Position numbers and translations under genes: made by a program
Shown: piece by piece, positions 1-6,804 of the stretch
Layout of the letters: the number at the start of each line of letters is the position of its first letter
Position numbering within the stretch: position 1 is the first letter of the stretch
Source: Leptolyngbyaceae cyanobacterium M65_K2018_010
GTDB lineage: Bacteria > Cyanobacteriota > Cyanobacteriia > Phormidesmidales > Phormidesmidaceae
Assembly (NCBI GenBank): GCA_015295885.1
Contig: DVEE01000129.1
Coordinates: 1 to 25,951 of the forward strand
Direction: 5' to 3'
DNA: 25,951 nucleotides
Notes under the pieces: model-generated
The model's database searches: none
Told to the model about the DNA's origin: nothing
Seen by the model: the letters and a program-made list of their open reading frames with translations, nothing else

Positions 1-194
1 GAAATCTGCAAAAATCCCTCCCGCAAACCCGGCGAAGTGACCGTGCGGCGGCGGGTTTTGCCCAGCAGCAGGTACAGGGCCCAGACCTGGTCGGCGGGGT
101 CCGCCTGCTGGAAGTAGCTCTGCAGCGATCGCACCTTCTCATTGATTGAGGTGGTGGCATCAATCGCCTGAAACAGTTGGGTAAATCGCTGCAT
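1..194 (-). CDS. ATP-dependent DNA ligase, N-terminal fragment (runs off the window)
   Basis: The minus strand reads from an ATG at 194 to the window edge, giving 64 residues beginning MQRFTQLFQAIDATTS. This resembles the N-terminal helical DNA-binding domain of ATP-dependent DNA ligases of the bacterial type found in many cyanobacteria, including the phrases NEKV, the QQADPADQVWALYLLLGK stretch and the following TRRR. The enzyme would seal nicks using ATP through a lysyl-adenylate; the catalytic lysine motif lies outside the window, so activity cannot be judged. The ORF is too short to have been called automatically. It follows trmD on the same strand, with 115 bp between. Identification rests on the N-terminus only. 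Confidence 0.6.
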   Translation of the reverse strand, partial: MQRFTQLFQAIDATTSINEKVRSLQSYFQQADPADQVWALYLLLGKTRRRTVTSPGLREGFLQI

Positions 195-309
195 GGGTTG
201 AGAAAAGCTCGATCAACTTAAGAGGTTGGTGGAGAAGCAAGAGAGCATCTCACGAAGGAGGAAGGAGATCGGTGGTCCTTGATGTCAGCGCCATCTCGCT
301 CCAACGGCA

Positions 310-1032
310 TCAGCGCGGCTCCTGGAGCCACCGTTCATAGAGGTCAGGCCGGCGGGCCTTGGTGCGATCGATCTGCTGTTGTCGCCGCCAGGCGGCGATG
401 GCCTCGTGGTTGCCAGAGCGCAGCACCTCCGGTACGGCCCAACCGCGAAACTCCGCCGGGCGGGTGTAATGGGGGTAGTCGAGCAAGCCCGTTTGAAAGC
501 TGTCCTGGTGGAGGGAATCGGGTTTGCCCACGGTGCCCGGCAAAAGGCGAATCACGCCATTCATCAAAGCCAGGGCCGGAATCTCTCCGCAGGTGAGGAC
601 AAAATCCCCCAGGGAAACCTCCCGAGTGAGCAGATGGCTGACCCGCTCATCCACCCCTTCGTAGTGGCCGCAAATCAGCACCACCTGATCGCAGTCCTCT
701 GCCAGGTGGTGCAAGAGGGCCTGACCCATGGGTTCGCCCTGGGGAGTCAGCAGAATCACCTGCCGGCGGGGAAGCTGGGGTAAGGACTCAACGGCGGCAA
801 AAATTGGGTCCGGTTTCATCACCATGCCGACCCCACCGCCGTAGGGCTCATCATCGACTCGGTGGTGCTTGTCCGTCGTAAAGTCCCGAGGATTGGTAAT
901 ATTGACTTCTGCGATTCGGCGAGTCAGGGCCTTACCGATTAGACCCGACTGGAGAGGAGATGTAAAAAAGTCTGGGAACAGGCTTACCACATCGAATCTC
1001 AGGGGCGGTGCCCGGTCGATGCTATCGGTCAT
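310..1032 (-). CDS. trmD: tRNA (guanine-N1)-methyltransferase TrmD
   Basis: A 240-residue SPOUT-class methyltransferase that makes m1G37 next to the anticodon of tRNAs reading CNN codons, using S-adenosylmethionine and preventing +1 frameshifting. The family signature is clear: RFDVVSLFPDFF at residues 12-23, the loop DEPYGGGVGMVMKP at about 61-74, LLTPQGEPM, ICGHYEGVDERV, and the knot segment GDFVLTCGEIPALALMNGV followed by RLLPGTVG. Length is normal. The ATG at 1032 adds about ten residues before the usual conserved start (LRFDVV), but no closer ATG exists. It is divergent from cphB with 108 bp between and is followed on its own strand by the ligase gene. Confidence 0.95.
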   Translation of the reverse strand: MTDSIDRAPPLRFDVVSLFPDFFTSPLQSGLIGKALTRRIAEVNITNPRDFTTDKHHRVDDEPYGGGVGMVMKPDPIFAAVESLPQLPRRQVILLTPQGEPMGQALLHHLAEDCDQVVLICGHYEGVDERVSHLLTREVSLGDFVLTCGEIPALALMNGVIRLLPGTVGKPDSLHQDSFQTGLLDYPHYTRPAEFRGWAVPEVLRSGNHEAIAAWRRQQQIDRTKARRPDLYERWLQEPR

Positions 1033-1140
1033 GGCCTCAATACCCTCTGGCGCAATGGCATGCTTCTAAAATCCGCAATGTCTCTTATCATGCAGCACAG
1101 GAGCCCAGGTCGCAATTTCGAGTCCCTTGGTTGATTACCC

Positions 1141-1956
1141 ATGTCCCTTGACAAGCAACATGCCATTCTGGCCATTGGCGGTGCAGAGGATAAAGTCCAC
1201 GGCAAGGAAATCCTGCACACGTTTTTTGAACGCGCCGGGGGGACGGCCGCTCATATTGGCATCATTCCCTGCGCTTCTAGGGATCCGGTAGCGATCGCCG
1301 GTCGCTATCAACAAATTTTTGAGGAGATGGGTGTTCAAGCCATTGAGGTCATGGACATTCGAGATCGGGCCCAGGGCGAAGATCCAGCCTGGAAAACCCT
1401 GGTAGAACCCTGCACGGGCGTGTTCATTACCGGGGGCGACCAGGTGCGGCTGTGCGGCCTGCTGGCCGATACTCCCCTGATCGACGTGATTCGGCAGCGG
1501 GCCCAACTGGGGGAAATGACCCTCGGTGGCACCAGCGCCGGGGCCGCCGTCATGGGCCACCACATGATTGCCGGTGGCGGCAGTGGCGAAACCCCCAACC
1601 GGGCCTTGGTGGATATGGCCATTGGCCTGGGGTTTGTACCCGACGTGATTGTGGACCAGCACTTTCACAATCGCAACCGCATGGCCCGGCTGATGAGCGC
1701 CATTGCCATGCAGCCGGATCGCTTGGGTCTAGGCATTGACGAAGACACCTGTGCCCTATTTGAGCGCGACGGTAGTTTTGGCGTCATTGGCAAGGGCGTG
1801 GTAACGGTGGTCGATGCCCAGGCGATTACCCACACCAACGAACCCGATGTGGCCCCCACCGAACCCCTTAGTATCCACGGCCTACAGGTGCACCTGCTGA
1901 GCCACGGCGACCGGTTTGATGTGAACCATCGCCAGGTGTTGGCCGTGGCTGGTTAG
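1141..1956 (+). CDS. cphB: Cyanophycinase
   Basis: A 271-residue cytosolic serine peptidase of family S51 that degrades cyanophycin (multi-L-arginyl-poly-L-aspartate) to beta-Asp-Arg dipeptides, releasing stored nitrogen. The nucleophile elbow GGTSAGA places the catalytic serine at residue 132; His174 (VDQHFHNRNR) and Glu201 (GIDEDTCALF) match the positions known for the Synechocystis enzyme, and the length is the same. The start ATG at 1141 gives the typical N-terminus leading to LAIGGAEDK. No cyanophycin synthetase (cphA) lies next to it here, although the two are commonly adjacent in cyanobacteria. It converges with the kinase gene, with only 20 bp between stops. Confidence 0.95.
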   Translation: MSLDKQHAILAIGGAEDKVHGKEILHTFFERAGGTAAHIGIIPCASRDPVAIAGRYQQIFEEMGVQAIEVMDIRDRAQGEDPAWKTLVEPCTGVFITGGDQVRLCGLLADTPLIDVIRQRAQLGEMTLGGTSAGAAVMGHHMIAGGGSGETPNRALVDMAIGLGFVPDVIVDQHFHNRNRMARLMSAIAMQPDRLGLGIDEDTCALFERDGSFGVIGKGVVTVVDAQAITHTNEPDVAPTEPLSIHGLQVHLLSHGDRFDVNHRQVLAVAG

Positions 1957-1976
1957 CCTTTGGCCCCCCTCTCCGG

Positions 1977-4109
1977 TCAGGGCAAAACTGCCCCATCGGG
2001 CCGCCAGAGGCGAATAGTGTAGGGTTGGTTCCCACCCACCGTCACAATGTCCCCATTGGGGCGCACGGTAAAACGCCAAATATCGGTATCAAACCCTTCA
2101 ATCTTCCGCATTGGCACTACCTGGTTGAGGTTCCACACCACCATGGTCCTATCCTCATCGGCACTCCACAGGCGGGGGCCATCTACTCTCAGGTCATTCA
2201 CAAAGCTTTGGTGGCCGGTTAAGACGGCCTTAGGCGAACGAGAGGCCACATCCCAGAGGCGCACGGTTCTATCCGCAGAGGCGCTAATCAGGGTCTGGTT
2301 GTCGTCGCTCAGGGCAATTTGATTGACAAAACTGGTGTGCCCCTCCAGGGTGACCGGGGTCCAGGCCGTGTTCGGCGGGCTCTCCGCCAAGGCCGCCAGA
2401 TCCCAAATCTGGAGCTGCTTGCCACCGCTGGCCAAAAAGCTATCATCGCCGGCAAACCGGAGATCATTGACGGTGCCATCGGCCTTCAGGGTACGCCAGG
2501 GCTGCAAGCTAGGAAAGGCCTGGGGGTTGATGGTGCCGTTGGGGTCACTGAGGTTCCACAGCTTAATCGTGCCATCGCTATCGGCACTGGCCATCAGTTT
2601 GCCGTTATGACTCACGGCCAGGGCGGTCATGGGAACCCCGTGGGCATTTTCAATCACCCCGATGGGTTGCCCGCTGGGCAGCCTCCAAAACCGCAGGGTG
2701 CGATCATCGCCGGTGCTAATCAGGGTGGACTGATCCGTGGTCATGGCCAGGGCTTTCACCACATTGCCATGCTGATCAAGGGTCTGCTTGAGAGCACCGG
2801 CATCCAAATCCCAAATTCGAATGGTGTCGTCGGCACTGGCAGAAATCAAGGTTTTACCATCGCGCAGCAGCAAGAGATCCTTGATTTCGCCGCTATGACC
2901 CGCCAGGCTAGCCAGGGGAGTAACGGTCATCGAGGGGGCAGCCGCAGCGGTTAAGGCACTGGCATCCAGGGGGGCCGGTGGCTGAGAGCGACTGAGTGCC
3001 CACCAGGCCAAGGGAACCGCCAGCGCCAAGCCCGTAAGACCGGCCAGCACCCAGGGGCGTTGATCGAGCCAGGGGGGCAGCCAGGGGCGCAGGGCATCCG
3101 CTTGGGTGACGGCCTCTTGGGGGTCCAGGGTAGTGACCGGCCAGGCCGGGGGAGGGCTGGGGTGACTCTGGTTAGCAACCGGCAGACGGGTGCCCTGGGC
3201 GACCCGCACCTGGGCTAGGCGATCCAAAATAATCCTGGTGGTTTGGGGACGGTCTGCGGCGGCGGGAGCGGTGAGTTCATCCACCAAGTCCGCCAGGGCC
3301 TGGGAAATTTGAGGCGCATAGTTGCGCCAGCGAAAGGCATTGGTACGGGGGTCATAGATGGCCGGATCGTTGGGCATTTTGGCGGTGAGCAGATAGATCA
3401 GGGTCCGGCCCAGGGCGTAAAAGTCTGACTGGGGCACCGCCTGCCCCTGCTCCTGTTCGGGGGGGGTAAAGCCCGCCGAGCTAACCGCCGTAATATCGCT
3501 ATCGCCCAGGTGGGCCATGTAGGTTTGGGTCATCTCGCGAGCGGCACCAAAATCCACCAGGACCAACTGTCCGGAGGCTCTCAGCATAATATTCTCGGGT
3601 TTAATATCCCGATGAAAGTAGTTTTGCTGGTGGACTAAATGCAGCACATCGGTCAACTGGGTCAGCCAGAGTAGGGCTTGCTTTTCGCTAATCGGGTGGT
3701 TGCCCTGCTGCACCATCCACTCCTTCAAGTTGGGGCCATCAATCTTCTCCATCACCAGGCAGTGGGAGGGTTCGCCGCTCCCCTGGGGATAGTAGAGAAA
3801 GTAGCCATCGGCGGCCACCTTGGGCACACCGGGATGATTGAGGTGGCTGAGCACCTGGGCTTCCCGTCGAAACAGGGTCAGTACTTTCTCGTTGTGGTTG
3901 TAACTCTCCTTCAGCACCTTGAGGATTTTGGGAATGTCCCGCTCGTAGGCTTCGTAGACCCGGCCAAAGCCACTTTGGTCACTGATCAGGCGCATCACCC
4001 GGTAGCGCCCCTGCAATAGCAGGTCGGACCCGCAGGCCTGGCAGGTCAAACTGGCGCTGTTACTGGGATGATCGGGTTGGCGACATTGCGGATTGATACA
4101 AAGACTCAT
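1977..4109 (-). CDS. Serine/threonine protein kinase with N-terminal zinc ribbon and C-terminal WD40 repeats
   Basis: I start this gene at the ATG at 4109 (710 residues), because MSLCINPQCRQPDH...CQACG is the cysteine-rich opening typical of cyanobacterial Spk-type kinases; the GTG at 4211 would add unconserved residues. Order: zinc ribbon (about 1-28), kinase domain (about 35-300), proline-rich linker, one membrane span (about 352-373), WD40 propeller (about 398-710, six to seven repeats with endings such as RIWDL, KLWNL, RLWDV). Catalytic residues are present: probable Lys64, HRDIKPEN at 166-173, DFG at 186-188. The glycine loop is degenerate (DQSGFGRVYEA). The likely topology is a cytosolic kinase with the propeller across the plasma membrane. 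Substrates cannot be inferred. Confidence 0.9.
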   Translation of the reverse strand: MSLCINPQCRQPDHPSNSASLTCQACGSDLLLQGRYRVMRLISDQSGFGRVYEAYERDIPKILKVLKESYNHNEKVLTLFRREAQVLSHLNHPGVPKVAADGYFLYYPQGSGEPSHCLVMEKIDGPNLKEWMVQQGNHPISEKQALLWLTQLTDVLHLVHQQNYFHRDIKPENIMLRASGQLVLVDFGAAREMTQTYMAHLGDSDITAVSSAGFTPPEQEQGQAVPQSDFYALGRTLIYLLTAKMPNDPAIYDPRTNAFRWRNYAPQISQALADLVDELTAPAAADRPQTTRIILDRLAQVRVAQGTRLPVANQSHPSPPPAWPVTTLDPQEAVTQADALRPWLPPWLDQRPWVLAGLTGLALAVPLAWWALSRSQPPAPLDASALTAAAAPSMTVTPLASLAGHSGEIKDLLLLRDGKTLISASADDTIRIWDLDAGALKQTLDQHGNVVKALAMTTDQSTLISTGDDRTLRFWRLPSGQPIGVIENAHGVPMTALAVSHNGKLMASADSDGTIKLWNLSDPNGTINPQAFPSLQPWRTLKADGTVNDLRFAGDDSFLASGGKQLQIWDLAALAESPPNTAWTPVTLEGHTSFVNQIALSDDNQTLISASADRTVRLWDVASRSPKAVLTGHQSFVNDLRVDGPRLWSADEDRTMVVWNLNQVVPMRKIEGFDTDIWRFTVRPNGDIVTVGGNQPYTIRLWRPDGAVLP

Positions 4110-4207
4110 GGCCGAAGGTAGAATGCGTCCCCAGGTGTTATCCAGTGTTCCACGGAAGAGCCAGGAAGTAGCGCTGGCTGAAGGTTGCTTTGCCCATGCC
4201 CTGCCCT

Positions 4208-5092
4208 TCACTCCTGCCTAGATACTACCTGGGGTTGGCCTAGGGAAACCCCCGCCGCGGCCATCATAATCAGGCCAATCGCAACCATCATCTGCAGGGT
4301 CAAGGTTTCCCCCAGCCCCAGCCAGCTAATCACCGAAGCAATGGCGGGTTCCAGGCTGAGCAAAACCCCAAACCCGTGCACGGGCATACGGCGCAGGGCC
4401 ACCATTTCTAGGGAGTAGGGTAGGGCAGAGGCCAGCAGGGCCACCGCCAGTCCCAGACCCAGCAGGCTGGGGGAAAACAGCGTCGGGCCGGTGGTGGCCA
4501 GGCCCAGCGGTAGCAGCAGTAGACCGCCCACGGCCATGGCGAGGGCCAGCCCTTCTCCCCCTTGGAACACTCGCCCCACCCAGGCCGAGAGGATAATATA
4601 AAAGCCCCAGGCCACTCCCCCTAGCAGCGCCAACACTACGCCCAGGCTATCGAGACTGGCCCCCTGCAGGGGAGACAGTAGAACCACCCCAATCGCCGCC
4701 AGGCCCACCCACAGTCCATCCAACCAGCGGCGGGAATACAATAGGGATACCAGCAGCGGACCGGAAAATTCCAGGGCGACGGCAACCCCGATGGGAATGC
4801 GGGCGATGGCGGCGTAAAAGCAGCCGTTCATCACCGCCAGAGAAAGCCCAAAGGCGACTAGCAGGCGATAGTCTAGGGCGGTGTGCCCCCGCCACCGAGG
4901 GCGTTGCCAGAGGATCAGCAAAATAGCCGCCAAACCTACCCGTAAGCTCACCATGCCCAAGGGCCCGACCTGGTTAAAGAGACTTTTTGCGATCGCTGAC
5001 CCCAATTGGGTCGAGACCATGGACCCGAGGACCAGGGTGGGTGCGGGCAGCCGCCCTGGGGGAATAGATTTGAGCAAAGGAGACCTCAGCAA
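4208..5092 (-). CDS. EamA/DMT-family exporter, RhtA-like (threonine/homoserine efflux type)
   Basis: A 294-residue inner-membrane protein with about ten hydrophobic segments and two EamA repeats. It resembles E. coli RhtA closely in several places: AKSLFNQVGPLGMVSLRVGL, GVAVALEFSGPLLVSLLYSRR, LPYSLEMVALRRMP and LLSLEPAIASV. RhtA exports threonine, homoserine and related amino acids; substrate here is inferred from family only. The start is uncertain: 5092 is TTG, another TTG lies at 5077, and an ATG at residue 25 would remove part of the first span. The two TTG codons lie inside a short direct repeat (AGCAAAGGA on the plus strand). It is upstream of the kinase gene on the same strand, with about 100 bp between. 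Confidence 0.85.
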   Translation of the reverse strand: MLRSPLLKSIPPGRLPAPTLVLGSMVSTQLGSAIAKSLFNQVGPLGMVSLRVGLAAILLILWQRPRWRGHTALDYRLLVAFGLSLAVMNGCFYAAIARIPIGVAVALEFSGPLLVSLLYSRRWLDGLWVGLAAIGVVLLSPLQGASLDSLGVVLALLGGVAWGFYIILSAWVGRVFQGGEGLALAMAVGGLLLLPLGLATTGPTLFSPSLLGLGLAVALLASALPYSLEMVALRRMPVHGFGVLLSLEPAIASVISWLGLGETLTLQMMVAIGLIMMAAAGVSLGQPQVVSRQE

Positions 5093-5245
5093 AGGATGGA
5101 CACCCTGGGAAAAGAGCCAGCGAGCTTAGCCATGCCATCACTCTAGGGGCTCTGGGGGATGAAAACCAACTACGGAGTGAATCGATCTCCATCGAAACCT
5201 CTCATCTCGCCCTAGGCTTCCCAGGGATCCCAACCTCACTAGGGT

Positions 5246-5280
5246 TTAAAATAATAACTCCTGACCCGAGGGCCAGGAGT
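5246..5280 (-). terminator. Rho-independent terminator, minus strand
   Basis: Read on the minus strand, ACTCCTG/CAGGAGT (5257-5280) is extended by a G-U wobble and further C-G pairs to a stem of about ten pairs with a CTCG loop, followed directly by TTATTATTTT. On the plus strand the same site has an A-C mismatch in the stem and no T run, so it acts on minus-strand transcripts. The nearest minus-strand gene (HTH protein, stop at 5564) ends 284 bp upstream. Confidence 0.65.
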
Positions 5281-5563
5281 GGGCTAAATATAAGGGATTC
5301 AGCTAGGAAGTGGGCTTCTGTATAAACAGTTTAAGGTACTGGGCTGAGCAGGTTGTTCGCCTACCTAGGCATAACCTTCCCACATTTTGAACAGAAATCA
5401 AGATGGAAACTAAATTTAATCTAAAGTTTCATCAAAATTTGACGTAATTATGAATTAAATCTTCTAGCCAGCCCCAGGGGGAACTCAATCGCCGAGCCCC
5501 CATCGGCATGGGCGGGAAAATCAGTCCAGGGGTTCATCCCCAGGGGCGCTCAAGACCTTGCAC
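5281..5563. other. Non-coding stretch with AT-rich core
   Basis: No convincing gene on either strand. Positions about 5380-5465 are strikingly AT-rich against the GC-rich neighbourhood. Small GC hairpins occur near 5495-5517 (CCCAT/ATGGG) and 5529-5542 (GGGG/CCCC), close behind the HTH gene stop. With the terminator at 5246-5280 this could be a long 3' UTR or an independent small RNA on the minus strand. The remaining 5093-5245 shows nothing beyond the short direct repeat at the exporter start. Confidence 0.4.
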
Positions 5564-6223
5564 CTAGGCCAGGATCGGGCTCACCTTAGCTCTGTAGAGT
5601 AGCCTCTCCCCATGGCGGTAGCCAACATAACGCACCCGCACTAACTGACCTGGTTCGGGCATGCCCTCCAGGGGCTGATGGAGTTGCGGATCGTAGGCAA
5701 CCTCTGCCCCAACGGCGCCAATGGGCACCAGATCCCAACGGCTGAGCAGATCCTCCAGGGGTTTGGTCAGGGGGATCAGTCGGGCCGCCGGAATACTCTG
5801 ATTTTGCTGGGCGGCATAGACGGCCGTAGGCCATTGCCAGAGCCAGGACTCGAGTTGGGTGATGGCCTCCCGTTGAACCTGCTGTCGCACCTCCTGGGCC
5901 TGGGTCGCTAACTGCTGCTGCAAGCGGTCATATTCCCGCCGTAGATCTGGTTCTATCCCTTCGGATGGCGGCAGGGGAGCGAGATCGGCCCCGTCGCCAA
6001 ACTGCAGGATTAAGTCCGTGGGAGGCTGCTGCAAAGCCCGGCTTAACTGGAGAAGAGTCTCGACTCGGAGGTAGCTAATCTGCCCCAACCGTAGTCGCTC
6101 GATGGCCCTGCGAGAAATACCCGCTGTTCTGCGCAAGGATCGATAGCTGGACAACCCGGCCCGCTGCATGAGCCGCTGTAAGCGCTGGTCGTAGTCGGGG
6201 CGATCGGCAGAAGCCTGATCCAT
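5564..6223 (-). CDS. HTH-domain protein with GrpE-like C-terminal domain
   Basis: A 219-residue protein found in cyanobacteria but without a firm function. Residues about 13-75 form a Cro/C1-type helix-turn-helix (LMQRAGLSSYRSLRRTAGIS, then RRAIERLRLGQ and VETLLQLSRAL). Residues about 92-135 are a glutamine-rich predicted coiled coil. The C-terminus (LSRWDLVPIGAVGAEVAYDP, LHQPLEG, GQLVRVRYVGY) resembles the beta-domain of the DnaK nucleotide-exchange factor GrpE, where a similar EAVG...FDPNLHEA phrase occurs. It could therefore be a DNA-binding regulator with a chaperone-linked sensor domain, which is inference. It is divergent from feoA (308 bp between). ATG at 6223. Confidence 0.7.
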   Translation of the reverse strand: MDQASADRPDYDQRLQRLMQRAGLSSYRSLRRTAGISRRAIERLRLGQISYLRVETLLQLSRALQQPPTDLILQFGDGADLAPLPPSEGIEPDLRREYDRLQQQLATQAQEVRQQVQREAITQLESWLWQWPTAVYAAQQNQSIPAARLIPLTKPLEDLLSRWDLVPIGAVGAEVAYDPQLHQPLEGMPEPGQLVRVRYVGYRHGERLLYRAKVSPILA

Positions 6224-6383
6224 AAAATTTTCCTCATCCCTACCCTCCCAGGGTAGATCGGCCCCGACCCATTAATCGCCACTGAGTTTCAGCAAGTCCC
6301 GGGCCAGTCCGGGGGCCCACCGACGGGCACACAAAAGGCTACATTTAGTGATATTCAGCAACTCAACATTAATCTGCCATCGA

Positions 6384-6412
6384 TTGACATTGCCTGACAA
6401 CTGTGGAAAGAT
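6384..6412 (+). promoter_or_regulatory. Candidate sigma-70 promoter for feoAB
   Basis: TTGACA at 6384-6389 is a perfect -35 box; 17 bp later AAAGAT at 6407-6412 is a weak -10. Transcription would begin near 6419, about 113 bp before the feoA ATG. Confidence 0.4.
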
Positions 6413-6420
6413 GGGTCATC

Positions 6421-6441
6421 TATCAGGAGTAATTCTCAATA
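6421..6441. promoter_or_regulatory. Candidate Fur box overlapping the feoAB transcription start
   Basis: An imperfect 21-bp dyad with one strong half, ATTCTCAAT (6431-6440), matching the right half of the cyanobacterial FurA-type site (TTGAGAAT-N-ATTCTCAA). The left half (TATCAGGAG) is degenerate. Its position just downstream of the candidate promoter suits repression by iron-loaded Fur, as known for feo genes in other bacteria. Confidence 0.4.
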
Positions 6442-6531
6442 GGCGACTACCCTAGGGGGTATCTGCGGCCTCGATGAGAGTGACGATCCTGTCTGACCTT
6501 CTCCCCCATCCTTGCCAGCCGGAGGTTCATT

Positions 6532-6804
6532 ATGGCCCCTACCCATCACCCGCTGTCTGCCCTCCGACCGGGACACAGTGCTACTATTGCCCATCTCGAT
6601 ACAGATCCGGGGTTGCACCAGCGTTTGCTGGCCCTGGGGTTTCGCCAGGGGCGATCGGTAAAAATGTTGCGCAAATCCAGATTTGCCGGGCCAGTGCATG
6701 TGCGAGTCGGCACCACGGAGGTGATGATGCGGCGGCGGGAAGCCCACAATATTCACATTGCCCCCTGGGACAGTTCCTCCGTTGAAGTGGGAGCTACCCG
6801 ATGA
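6532..6804 (+). CDS. feoA: Ferrous iron transport protein FeoA
   Basis: A 90-residue SH3-like protein that works with the membrane transporter FeoB in Fe(II) uptake. Family features are the opening PLSALRPGHSATIAHLD, the turn RLLALGFRQG at about 31-40, and the C-terminal VRVGTTEVMMRRREAHNI strands. A good ribosome binding site (CGGAGG, about 7 bp before the ATG at 6532) decides the start. Its last codons overlap feoB by 4 bp (ATGA), indicating translational coupling. A longer overlapping ORF starting at 6474 in another frame is a shadow. Confidence 0.93.
   Translation: MAPTHHPLSALRPGHSATIAHLDTDPGLHQRLLALGFRQGRSVKMLRKSRFAGPVHVRVGTTEVMMRRREAHNIHIAPWDSSSVEVGATR

Noticed and set aside
1135..1668. 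177-residue minus-strand ORF opposite cyanophycinase
   Set aside because: Shadow of cphB, whose protein has all catalytic residues.
2319..2954. 211-residue plus-strand ORF opposite the WD40 region
   Set aside because: Shadow of the repeated WD40 coding sequence; glycine-rich translation with no recognisable domain.
4110..4211. Longer kinase start at GTG 4211
   Set aside because: The added 34 residues are unlike family members, and the cysteine motif begins directly at the ATG at 4109; the longer start would overlap the exporter's stop.
6474..6785. 103-residue ORF overlapping feoA
   Set aside because: feoA in the other frame has a ribosome site, family motifs and the 4-bp overlap with feoB.
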